Below are positions 9,071-16,752 of a stretch of 47,063 bases of DNA, in pieces (position 1 is the first letter of the stretch; each line of letters opens with the position of its first letter). Source of the DNA: Enterococcus raffinosus (GTDB lineage Bacteria > Bacillota > Bacilli > Lactobacillales > Enterococcaceae); assembly GCF_001886185.1 (NCBI RefSeq), contig NZ_JXLA01000032.1:1-47063 (forward strand), in the 5' to 3' direction. A program made the translations under genes and the position numbers. The notes below the pieces were generated by a model, which was given only the letters and a program-made list of their open reading frames with translations, was not told the origin of the DNA and did no database searches.

Positions 9071-9859
9071 CTAATCCGTAATTAACCCTAGCTCTATACA
9101 AGCATTCCAAATCCCATCATCAGATACTGATGATGTCACATGAGCAGCCTTTTCTTTCAAAGCAGATACGGCATTACCCATGGCAACAGGGAAGCCTACC
9201 ACATCAAACATAGTGAAATCATTTTCTTCATCACCGAAGGCTAAAGCTTGTTCTGTCGAAATGTTCATGGCGTTACATATTTTCTGAATCCCTTCTGCTT
9301 TTGTTCCGCTCCTCAAATGAATGCTTGCTGCGACAGGAGCTACCTTTTCAGCAATTAGAATGGAGTCTTTGGGTAGCTGGTAATCAATTGTCTCATTCCA
9401 AGGAACAAGAAGCTGAACAACATCATTGGGTAATGGATCATGACTTTTTAAAATATTATTATCTGCAATCTGATGCTTCATTGTTTTATTCGATTCAAAG
9501 CAATATAAATTGTGTGGTGTTTCAATCAAGCAGTCAATTTCTCGTTCTTGTAGATGATCTAACACATTATTTAGTAAATTGGGAGACAATACATTTTTGT
9601 GAATCATCTTTCCCTGATAGTGAACACAATTACCATTAGAAGAAATAATGCTACTTACTCCTAAGTCAGAAGCAAATTCATCGATTAATTGGTAGTGCCG
9701 CCCCGAAGCTATCACAGGTTCAATATTATTTTCTTTTAGCTGCTTTAGTGCTTTTTTTGCAGAATCCGGAATGCGATCCAGAAAAGATAAGTGATGTGGT
9801 AATCGATGGTCCACTAGTGTACCGTCAATGTCAAAAAAGGCCACATGATAATCATTCAT
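9071..9859 (-). CDS. HAD-superfamily Cof-type phosphatase
   Basis: This cytoplasmic phosphatase belongs to the Cof/YidA group of HAD hydrolases, which act on small sugar phosphates or flavin and pyridoxal phosphates. Motif I is FFDIDGTL near the N-terminus (nucleophile Asp and general acid Asp). Motif II is SGR in VIASGRHY, the Lys of motif III lies near residue 190, and motif IV is FGDEENDFTMF. A C2-type cap occupies roughly residues 85-185. At 262 residues it has the normal length. It is a single gene convergent with citZ, so context gives no hint of substrate. ATG start. Confidence 0.87.
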   Translation of the reverse strand: MNDYHVAFFDIDGTLVDHRLPHHLSFLDRIPDSAKKALKQLKENNIEPVIASGRHYQLIDEFASDLGVSSIISSNGNCVHYQGKMIHKNVLSPNLLNNVLDHLQEREIDCLIETPHNLYCFESNKTMKHQIADNNILKSHDPLPNDVVQLLVPWNETIDYQLPKDSILIAEKVAPVAASIHLRSGTKAEGIQKICNAMNISTEQALAFGDEENDFTMFDVVGFPVAMGNAVSALKEKAAHVTSSVSDDGIWNACIELGLITD

Positions 9860-10106
9860 ACGTTTTCCTCCTTAATGAATTCGATTACACTAATTATAAA
9901 AGAAAAAAGGCGATACAGCACGAAACTTTTTAAAACCCTTCTGTTAATGTGAACGTAATGAGTTCGATAGCAAAGTAACTAATGATTTGCATAAAAAAAC
10001 GTTTAGAAGTATAAAATAAAATTAAAACAATTTCAGCAAAAGGCTAATCTTTCCAATTGCTTAGAAATTCGCTACAATAATAAAAAAGATAGTTGGAGCG
10101 TACGAA

Positions 10107-11090
10107 ATGAAAAAAATTACAATCAAAGAGGTTGCCGAAGAAGCAGGGGTTTCTAAAACAACGATCTCTCGATTTTTAAATAATAACTATGGCAATATGT
10201 CTAAAGAGACAAAGGAAAAAATAGCGGAAGTAATTGAACGGTTGAATTACCGTCCTAGTAAGCAGGCCCAAGCATTAAAATCAAAACACAGCTATTTGAT
10301 TGGTGTTGTGGTTGCCGATATTTCCAATCTTTATTCCTCCTTATTATTAAAAGGAATCGGATCGATTCTTGAAAAAAGCGGCTACCAAATGATTATTGTG
10401 GATGCTGCAAATTCCGTAAAACAAGAAAAAGAACTTTTGGAAAAACTGATTGATCAAAACGTCGAAGGAATTATTTTACAACCATCCTCACGACAAACGG
10501 CCAATTATGATTTCATTACTGAACGTAATATTCCATTATTATTAGTTGATCGACAAACTGAGCCAGAAAAGTGGTCTTCCGTGATGACCAATAATATCGA
10601 CTCGACACAAGAAGTTATAGAGAAGGCGCTAGCTAAAGGGTATGAAAATGTAGTTGTTATTAGCGAACCCGTACAAGATGTGAGTACCAGAGAACTCCGT
10701 TATGAGACGGTTAAGAAAACAATGGAGAAAGCTGGTAAAGGATGGAAGTTGCTTGAAGTAACAGATGAAGATCAATTAACTGAATCTTTGCCACCGATTA
10801 TCGCTGATACAAGAAAAAATTTACTCTTTGCATCAAATGGCCGAGTTTTAATGGATGTTCTTGCTTGGCTGATCCAACATGGAATCAAAATACCAGAGGA
10901 TGTGGGAATTACTGGTTTCGATGATTGGAATTTAACAGAGCTCGTTGGACCAGGAATAACGAGTATCGAACAGCCATCTAGAGAAATTGGGAAAATTGCT
11001 GGTCAATATTTGATGGATCTGTTAATTAAACGTGAAATACAGCGGGAAATTATCGTGCCTTCAGTTATTCGTTGGCGGAAATCAGTTTAA
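10107..11090 (+). CDS. kdgR: LacI-family transcriptional regulator of the KDG operon
   Basis: The N-terminal LacI helix-turn-helix (ITIKEVAEEAGVSKTTISRF, residues 4-23) and hinge (YRPSKQAQALKS) lead into a type-1 periplasmic-binding-protein-like sensor domain (about 60-327, GVVVADISNLYSS and VGITGFDDW motifs). It probably represses the following sugar-acid operon and is released by a pathway intermediate such as KDG or its phosphate, by analogy with Bacillus KdgR. Palindromes of the form GGAAACCGGTTTAC, the kind bound by LacI proteins, lie just downstream around the operon promoter. One sits in the hairpin after this gene. A GGAG site precedes the ATG. The effector is not known from sequence. 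Confidence 0.82.
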   Translation: MKKITIKEVAEEAGVSKTTISRFLNNNYGNMSKETKEKIAEVIERLNYRPSKQAQALKSKHSYLIGVVVADISNLYSSLLLKGIGSILEKSGYQMIIVDAANSVKQEKELLEKLIDQNVEGIILQPSSRQTANYDFITERNIPLLLVDRQTEPEKWSSVMTNNIDSTQEVIEKALAKGYENVVVISEPVQDVSTRELRYETVKKTMEKAGKGWKLLEVTDEDQLTESLPPIIADTRKNLLFASNGRVLMDVLAWLIQHGIKIPEDVGITGFDDWNLTELVGPGITSIEQPSREIGKIAGQYLMDLLIKREIQREIIVPSVIRWRKSV

Positions 11091-11125
11091 TTTAGTTATT
11101 TTAAAAAAGATGTTTTTCTAAGATA

Positions 11126-11172
11126 AGTTATGTTTGGAAACCGATTTCTAAACATAGCTTATTTTATTTTGT
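11126..11172 (+). terminator. Operator-containing hairpin after kdgR
   Basis: A long imperfect dyad (AAGTTATGTTTGGAAA / TTTCTAAACATAGCTT) is followed by ATTTTATTTTG, which suits an intrinsic terminator for kdgR. Its centre, GGAAACCGATTTC, resembles the operators at the promoter downstream. The element may therefore both terminate transcription and bind the regulator. Confidence 0.6.
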
Positions 11173-11194
11173 TCAAAAAAATGTTTTTTTAAAA

Positions 11195-11254
11195 TGAAAC
11201 CGTTGACATTGTTTGGAAACCGGTTTACTATACGTATATAGAAACCGGTTAACC
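11195..11254 (+). promoter_or_regulatory. KDG operon promoter with three GAAACCG operators
   Basis: A TTGACA box (11203-11208) and a TACTAT box (11226-11231) are separated by 17 bases. GAAACCG sites occur across the -35 box (11197-11203), within the spacer (TGGAAACCGGTTTAC, about 11214-11228) and just after the start point (GAAACCGGTTAACC, 11241-11254). The two complete sites are near-perfect palindromes of LacI type with a central CCGG. Occupancy would block RNA polymerase, so KdgR repression is the natural reading. Confidence 0.75.
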
Positions 11255-11274
11255 AATTGAAGGGAAGCGAAATT

Positions 11275-12015
11275 ATGAAGAAAGAAAAATTAGTTCTAAA
11301 TTTTTTAGTTTTTGCTGATAAAGTTAAAGATGGAGCACTTCAGGCTAATTTATTACAGAAAGCCGCAGACTTAGGATTTACACAGGTTGAAATTAGAAGA
11401 GAGTATTTTAGAGATATTAACGAAGAAAAAACTGTTATTGAATCAGAAGCGAAGCGCTTGGGGCTAGACTTGTTTTACAGTGTTCCTGATGAGGTCTACG
11501 TTAATGGAAAAATCAATCCCAAGTTAGAACAATATGTGATTGAAGCAAAACAAATGGGTGTTAAGCATATTAAATGGAACATTGGCGACTACAATGGTGA
11601 ACTCTATCTGAACGAATTGAAAGCGCTTCTTGATAGGGGTATAGCTATTTCAATTGAAAATGATCAAACCCAAACATCTGGAACAATCGTTGCAATTGAC
11701 ACTTATATGAAGGCTGTGACAAAAGCAGGCGTTAACATTGGGTATGTTTATGATCTTGGAAATTGGCGATTTGTTGGAGAAGATGAAAGAGCGGCTGCTG
11801 AATTACTAAAAGATTATGTACAGTATATCCATGTAAAGGATGTTCAATTGGTAGACCAAAAACCACAGGCTATTGGGCTTGATCATGGGGAAATTGATTG
11901 GCGAAAAGTTTTACAAATTTTACCACAAGACGTTCCTGTCGCAATTGAGTATCCAACAATTACTACTACTGAAATTTTAGAGGCAAAGAAATTATTAGAA
12001 GAAAACGGTAAGTAA
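11275..12015 (+). CDS. Sugar phosphate isomerase/epimerase-like TIM-barrel protein
   Basis: This 246-residue protein of the xylose-isomerase-like TIM-barrel (AP endonuclease 2) fold is used by many sugar isomerases, epimerases and dehydratases. Probable metal ligands are the Glu in ISIENDQ, the Asp in YDLGNW, the His in YIHVKDV and the Glu in AIEYP, which is the usual E-D-H-E set. As first gene of the KDG operon it probably converts the imported sugar acid or its keto form to the substrate of the kinase. The exact reaction cannot be read from sequence. The start is the ATG at 11275 behind AAGGGAAG. An in-frame TTG at 11257 lies upstream but is less likely. Confidence 0.78.
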   Translation: MKKEKLVLNFLVFADKVKDGALQANLLQKAADLGFTQVEIRREYFRDINEEKTVIESEAKRLGLDLFYSVPDEVYVNGKINPKLEQYVIEAKQMGVKHIKWNIGDYNGELYLNELKALLDRGIAISIENDQTQTSGTIVAIDTYMKAVTKAGVNIGYVYDLGNWRFVGEDERAAAELLKDYVQYIHVKDVQLVDQKPQAIGLDHGEIDWRKVLQILPQDVPVAIEYPTITTTEILEAKKLLEENGK

Positions 12016-12123
12016 AAGTGTCTAGATGACAAACTGGCGCGTCGCTCTTTTGAGTTGTGTCGGATTGTCGAAAGGTCAAACAAAATACAACAAATTCATT
12101 CATATAGTTTAGGAGGAAGTATT

Positions 12124-12369
12124 ATGACCGAGCAACAAACAAAGATTGATCCAGAAAAATTTGCGTATCATTTTATGGAAACGATTCATCGACCAGAGAT
12201 TGATAAAGAAAATATGGAGGGTGCCGCAAAAGAAGCATTGGCAGCATACTTGACTTGTTACTATTTAATTCAAAAATTTAATCATATGGAAAATGATTTT
12301 TTTGTTGAAGATCATGGGAAACCAATCTCAAAATATCAACGTATCTTAAGTGAGTTAAATAAATATTAG
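12124..12369 (+). CDS. Small protein of unknown function, operon-encoded
   Basis: This 81-residue soluble, mostly helical protein has a strong AGGAGG site 7 bases before its ATG. It ends 13 bases before the permease start. Notable residues are an AYLTCYYLIQKF helix and a KPISKYQRIL tail. I do not recognise the family. Its position directly ahead of the transporter suggests an accessory or regulatory role for transport, but this is only inference. The 108 bases before it hold no other gene. Confidence 0.72.
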   Translation: MTEQQTKIDPEKFAYHFMETIHRPEIDKENMEGAAKEALAAYLTCYYLIQKFNHMENDFFVEDHGKPISKYQRILSELNKY

Positions 12370-12382
12370 GAGGTGAACCACC

Positions 12383-13654
12383 GTGGGGAGTGCAATAACT
12401 GGAATACTATTAGCAGTAACTTTTATCATTTTTGTTCTTTATGCTATGAAGGGCGGGAACTTAACTGTTGGTTTCTTTGTAATGGCTGTTCTGTGGACAA
12501 TCATCGGAATGGTTCCCTTTAATACGGCTGTTAAAGAAATCTTTACTGAACCCGTATTGAATTATGGGAAAACAGCTTCATATATCATCTTCGGTTCATG
12601 GTTTGGCCGAGTGTTGGTTGATACGGGGATTGCTGGTAGTATCAGTCGCCGTACAGAAAAGGTTGGAAAGAAGAGTCCAGTCTTAGCTACGATTTTAATC
12701 GCTCTTGTAATCGCTTTAATATTCACTAGTTCATATGGTGTGGGTTCTGCTATAGCAGTTGGAGTCATTTTATTCCCAATCATGTTTTCAATCGGTGTAC
12801 CAAAAAATATTGCAGTATCTATTTTTACTATCGCAATTGGTGCAGCGATGTATGTCAATAATGTATTGTTCGTTCAATTTCAAGTTTTTTTTCCAAAAGT
12901 TGAATGGGGTCCGCACTATCAACGTTTTGGTTTTGTAGCGATGGGCCTCCAAATGGTGATTTTGATCCTATTTATCTTGTTTAATGCGAAGAAAATTCGA
13001 AATGGCAAGCCTGAGATCATTGAAAGTGATAGTGAAGAAGAAATTGTTGAAGTCCCTGTCTGGACCTATGTGTTGCCAGTCATGCCTGTGGCATTAAGTA
13101 TTTTTGCTAAATGGGATGCGGTACCAGCACTCTTATTATCTACAATTATTGCCTTCGCTGCTACTGGTAATATGAAACGTTATAGCAAATTTGTCACTAT
13201 GATGAATGAAACCGCTAAACATGCAATTAGTGACATTGCTGGCTTATTGATTATGCTGTTTGTCTTAACGATGTTCCAATCCGCCGCAGTTCATGCAATG
13301 AGTGGTTTCACTAGTGTATTCCAAGAGATCATTCCAAGCAGCAAGCTTGTTCTAATCATTATTGTGGCCATTATCGCACCACTTTCGTACTTCAGAGGAC
13401 CATTGATGTTGTATGGTGCAGGTGCTGCTACTGCGGCAATCTTGGTAGGAACGGGGATGTTTGACCAATACTTCTTATATGGATTGCTAGTTGTACCGTC
13501 CATGATGGGGGTATCTGCATGTATTACTCAATCATGGAACTTATGGTCTGTCCAATATGCTGGGTTAGACACCAAAACCTTCCTATTGACAGGAATGCCA
13601 TGGGCTTGGGCTGCGACTGTTCTAAATTTAGTCGCTGCATATATCTTGCTGTAA
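12383..13654 (+). CDS. GntP-like (ion transporter superfamily) sugar-acid permease
   Basis: This integral membrane protein of 423 residues has about 11-12 hydrophobic helices. It has the overall look of gluconate/citrate symporters: a conserved GSWFGRVLVDTGIA segment early, SSYGVGSAIAVGVILFP in the first half, and GPLMLYGAGAAT in the second half. A charged cytoplasmic loop (ESDSEEEIVEVP) splits the protein. It probably imports a hexonate or uronate with protons or sodium. A GTG start at 12383 is set by the GGAGGTG site and is 13 bases after the small protein. The substrate is inferred from the KDG kinase and aldolase that follow. Confidence 0.78.
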   Translation: MGSAITGILLAVTFIIFVLYAMKGGNLTVGFFVMAVLWTIIGMVPFNTAVKEIFTEPVLNYGKTASYIIFGSWFGRVLVDTGIAGSISRRTEKVGKKSPVLATILIALVIALIFTSSYGVGSAIAVGVILFPIMFSIGVPKNIAVSIFTIAIGAAMYVNNVLFVQFQVFFPKVEWGPHYQRFGFVAMGLQMVILILFILFNAKKIRNGKPEIIESDSEEEIVEVPVWTYVLPVMPVALSIFAKWDAVPALLLSTIIAFAATGNMKRYSKFVTMMNETAKHAISDIAGLLIMLFVLTMFQSAAVHAMSGFTSVFQEIIPSSKLVLIIIVAIIAPLSYFRGPLMLYGAGAATAAILVGTGMFDQYFLYGLLVVPSMMGVSACITQSWNLWSVQYAGLDTKTFLLTGMPWAWAATVLNLVAAYILL

Positions 13655-13722
13655 CAAATAACTATTAGTTTCATTATTTAAATGACTTGAAAATACATTA
13701 AATTTGAAAAGGAGTAATAAAC

Positions 13723-14685
13723 ATGAGTGAATTTTTGACTATCGGAGAACCTATTGCATTATTTGGATCGGAAGAGGTCGACAAGTCTCTAAAAGACGCT
13801 TGCCACTTTCAAAAATTTCTTGCTGGTGCAGAAGTAAATGTTGCCGTCGGAGTATCACGTTTAGGGCATAGCAGCGAATACATTACACAGGTCGGAAAAG
13901 ATCCTTTCGGTGAATTTATCATTGACCGCTTGCATGAGAATAAAATTGGAACCGATTATATTTCTGAAACTGCTGATTTTTGGACAGCATTTCAATTAAA
14001 GGATCGTGTCAGTCAAGGAGATCCAAGTATTTTCTACTTCCGTAAAGGATCCGCGGCAGCGCATTTTGATCAGGCTGTGTTGGATAAAATTGATTTTTCG
14101 GAAGTAAAGATGGCGCATCTATCGGGTATTTTCCCAGCGATTTCAAAAGAAGCGCAAAAAGCGTTCAGGTACTTAATCAATCTATTAGAAAAAAATCAAA
14201 TTCGAACAACGTTTGATCCTAATCTGCGCCCTCAACTTTGGGCGAGCCAAGAAGAAATGATAACAACAATCAATGATTTAGCGTCACATGCTGAGATTGT
14301 GTTACCAGGCATCAATGAGGGTGAAATTTTAATGGGTAGCCGTGAGCCTGAAGCAATCGCAGATTTTTATCTAAATAATGGTGAGGCTACTCAAACAGTC
14401 ATCGTAAAATTAGGCACTGATGGCGCATATGTAAAACAGAAAGACAGAACGAGTTATACTGTACCAGGCTTTACAGTTGAAAAGGTTGTGGACACTGTTG
14501 GCGCAGGGGATGGATTTGCGGTGGGATTAATCACTGCTTTAATGGAAGAAAAAACATTAGAAGAGGCAGTTGTTCGAGCCAATGCAATCGGTGCGATGGC
14601 TGTTCAGTCACCTGGAGATAATGACGGTTACCCAACACCGCAGGAGTTAGAAGAATTTTTACAAAAACAGGAAGTGGAAGCATGA
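13723..14685 (+). CDS. kdgK: 2-Dehydro-3-deoxygluconokinase (PfkB family)
   Basis: This kinase phosphorylates 2-keto-3-deoxygluconate to KDPG. It is a 320-residue ribokinase-fold protein with the N-terminal GAEVNVAVGVSRLG motif and the C-terminal DTVGAGDGFAVG motif that holds the catalytic base and anion hole. The FRKGSAAAHF and TFDPNLRPQLW segments are typical of KdgK. It lies in the same operon as a KDPG aldolase, which supports the specific call over fructokinase. It follows the permease by 68 bases and has a GGAG site. Its end overlaps the next gene by 4 bases (ATGA), so translation is coupled. Confidence 0.85.
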   Translation: MSEFLTIGEPIALFGSEEVDKSLKDACHFQKFLAGAEVNVAVGVSRLGHSSEYITQVGKDPFGEFIIDRLHENKIGTDYISETADFWTAFQLKDRVSQGDPSIFYFRKGSAAAHFDQAVLDKIDFSEVKMAHLSGIFPAISKEAQKAFRYLINLLEKNQIRTTFDPNLRPQLWASQEEMITTINDLASHAEIVLPGINEGEILMGSREPEAIADFYLNNGEATQTVIVKLGTDGAYVKQKDRTSYTVPGFTVEKVVDTVGAGDGFAVGLITALMEEKTLEEAVVRANAIGAMAVQSPGDNDGYPTPQELEEFLQKQEVEA

Positions 14686-15305
14686 GATTACAAACAGCAA
14701 TTGACCGTGTCTCAATGGAAGATGCAGTCCATTTAGCGGAACAATTAAATGGTAAAACAGACATTTTAGAAATGGGCACGTCATTAGTGAAGGATTATGG
14801 TAATTTAGCGATAGAAAAATTGAGAGAAGCATTGTCAGAAACTAGTTTACTGGTAGACAGTAAAACTATTGATGAAGGTGCCTATGAGTTTACACAGGCA
14901 TTTCGTCACGGAGCTGATATTGTTACTGCGATGGGGGCAGCATCTGTCGAAACTTTGAAAGCATGCTATGAAGTAGCGGAGCAGGAGAAGAAAACGATGA
15001 TGATTGATCTGTTAGAAGTTGAAGAGGATAAGATTGAGAAAATCAAGGGCTTTCCAAATGCGATTTACGCGCTGCACCATTCTATTGATCGTAAAGATCA
15101 GTTTGATACAACAGCTGGCGTTGCAGCTTTTCGAAAAAGATTTCCAGAAATTAAACGACTGGCAATTGCGGGTGGCATTGATTTACAGCAGGCAAAGTCT
15201 TTAACAGAACAAGGGATTATTGAAATCATCATAGTAGGATCAAAAATTACCAAAGCTAAAGATCCTTTACAAGCAGTAAATGAATTTATGGGAGCTGTTC
15301 ACTAA
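14682..15305 (+). CDS. hxlA: 3-Hexulose-6-phosphate synthase-like protein (OMPDC superfamily)
   Basis: This 207-residue beta/alpha barrel of the OMP decarboxylase superfamily (HPS/KGPDC group) has the metal and acid-base signature DxKxxD as LLVDSKTIDEG (LADLKIMDAG in typical HPS, LADAKIADAG in UlaD). The AIAGGI phosphate-binding segment and IIIVGSKITKAKDP end are intact. Classic HPS joins formaldehyde to ribulose 5-phosphate, and the reverse reaction also occurs. The next gene is its usual partner PHI, which supports HPS. The altered core motif and the location in a sugar-acid operon leave open a decarboxylase role on a 3-keto-hexonate phosphate. It is coupled to both neighbours by overlapping stop/start codons. 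The symbol is tentative. Confidence 0.75.
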   Translation: MRLQTAIDRVSMEDAVHLAEQLNGKTDILEMGTSLVKDYGNLAIEKLREALSETSLLVDSKTIDEGAYEFTQAFRHGADIVTAMGAASVETLKACYEVAEQEKKTMMIDLLEVEEDKIEKIKGFPNAIYALHHSIDRKDQFDTTAGVAAFRKRFPEIKRLAIAGGIDLQQAKSLTEQGIIEIIIVGSKITKAKDPLQAVNEFMGAVH

Positions 15306-15847
15306 TGAAAACAATCGAAACAATTATGCAAGAAATCAATCAAGTTATGGAATTAGTAGATGAACAAGAATTAGATCAAGCAATGCCACTGATCCAAAAG
15401 AACAAACGAGTTTTTGTTATCGGTGCGGGTCGAAGTGGCTTTCAGGCAAAAGGGTTTGCTATGCGTTTGATGCATATAGGCTATACAGATTATGTTATGG
15501 GTGAAACAATCACTCCGTCTATTCAAAAAGGGGATACATGGATTGCCATTTCAGGATCAGGAACTACAAAGGGTATAGTGGCAGATACTGAAGCAGCAAA
15601 AAAAATGGGCTTGTCTATTATTGTTTTGACAAGTGATAAAGAGTCGCCGTTGGCAAAATTAGCTGATCGAGTGATTATAGTACCAGGAGCGACTAAAACA
15701 GGCGCGGGTGTAAAATCTATTCAACTATTGTCCACTCTGTTCGATCAAACGGTACACATCACCTTAGATGCATTAACGTTGAAACTTGCTCAGAGAGATC
15801 AAACATCAAATGAAGATGCGCTTCACGAACATGTGAATGTAGAGTAG
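15305..15847 (+). CDS. hxlB: 6-Phospho-3-hexuloisomerase (SIS domain)
   Basis: This 180-residue sugar isomerase domain protein of the PHI family interconverts arabino-3-hexulose 6-phosphate and fructose 6-phosphate. Family motifs are GAGRSGFQAKGFAMRLMHIG, GETITPSI, ISGSGTT and PGATKTG, with a C-terminal HEHVNVE that resembles the HANLE end of PHI proteins. The start ATG overlaps the stop of the HPS-like gene by one base. Together the pair normally forms the ribulose monophosphate formaldehyde pathway. Why it is joined to KDG catabolism is unclear. Confidence 0.82.
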   Translation: MKTIETIMQEINQVMELVDEQELDQAMPLIQKNKRVFVIGAGRSGFQAKGFAMRLMHIGYTDYVMGETITPSIQKGDTWIAISGSGTTKGIVADTEAAKKMGLSIIVLTSDKESPLAKLADRVIIVPGATKTGAGVKSIQLLSTLFDQTVHITLDALTLKLAQRDQTSNEDALHEHVNVE

Positions 15848-15856
15848 GTGAAAACA

Positions 15857-16495
15857 ATGAAAAAGTCTGAAGTACTTACACGTATTGAAAAAGCTGGTGT
15901 CGTCGCTGTAATAAGAGAAAAATCTAGTGAAGATGCTTATAACGCTGCCAAAGCAGTTGTAAAGGGAGGAATAAAAGGAATTGAAGTAACCTTTTCTGTT
16001 CCACAAGCAGCGAAACTAATCACCAATCTGAAAAAAATGGTTGAAAGTGATTCCGAGGTTGTCATAGGCGCAGGAACCGTTTTAGATGTGATAACTGCTC
16101 GTTTAGCGATTGAAGCGGGAGCAGAATTCATTGTTAGCCCATGTTTTGATCAGACAACCGCTGAGCTTTGCAACCTATATCAAGTTCCATATATTCCCGG
16201 GTGTATGACTGTGACAGAAATGCAGCAGGCAATGAAAAGCGGCTCAGAGATTGTAAAACTATTTCCAGCTAATAATTTTACACCACAAATGATCAAAGCA
16301 GCGAAAGCACCTTTGCCCCAGGTGAATATCATGCCTACTGGGGGTATTAATCTAGATAATTTATCAGAATGGAAACAAGCAGGTGCGGTAGTTGTAGGTG
16401 TAGGCGGTAATTTATTTAAGGATGTAAAAGAAAATGGCTTTATTCAAGTAACAAATGCGTCGAAAGAATATTTGGAAAAATGGCAAAATAGCTAA
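15857..16495 (+). CDS. eda: KDPG/KHG aldolase
   Basis: This class I aldolase splits 2-keto-3-deoxy-6-phosphogluconate into pyruvate and glyceraldehyde 3-phosphate. The 212-residue product shows VVAVIREK (phosphate-binding Arg), GIEVTFS (catalytic Glu), the Schiff-base Lys in EIVKLFPAN and MPTGGINLDN. An in-frame GTG lies at 15848, but the AGGTGAAAACA spacing favours the ATG at 15857. It is last in the operon, followed by a terminator, and completes the KdgK-Eda route to central metabolism. Confidence 0.92.
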   Translation: MKKSEVLTRIEKAGVVAVIREKSSEDAYNAAKAVVKGGIKGIEVTFSVPQAAKLITNLKKMVESDSEVVIGAGTVLDVITARLAIEAGAEFIVSPCFDQTTAELCNLYQVPYIPGCMTVTEMQQAMKSGSEIVKLFPANNFTPQMIKAAKAPLPQVNIMPTGGINLDNLSEWKQAGAVVVGVGGNLFKDVKENGFIQVTNASKEYLEKWQNS

Positions 16496-16507
16496 TACTT
16501 TTTTTGA

Positions 16508-16553
16508 TAGTTTTCTTGTTTATTGAAAAATAGACAAGAAAACTAATTTTTTT
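16508..16553 (+). terminator. Terminator of the KDG operon
   Basis: A perfect 12-bp stem (TAGTTTTCTTGT / ACAAGAAAACTA) with a 14-base A/T-rich loop and a run of seven T. The following 200 bases up to the next gene are very AT-rich. They contain a plausible promoter, TTGTAA followed after 17-18 bases by an AT-rich -10 box near 16705. Confidence 0.82.
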
Positions 16554-16752
16554 ATAAAATTAAACAACTTGCGTAATTTTATGTGCAAAACGCATACGCA
16601 TTTTAACCAAAAATATTTGCAATTATTTATTCATTTTTATAAATAAAAATAATAAAATTGTATTTTATATTCTCCTAGAATCCTTGTAAATAGGCGGAAA
16701 CATATGATAATATTTCTTTGTTAAGGAAATTTATTCTTTAAAGGAGGAAATT

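Noticed and set aside
16585-16605. cre-like sequence TGCAAAACGCATACG before the M20 gene
   Set aside because: The spacing is one base too long for the CcpA consensus and the right half does not match.
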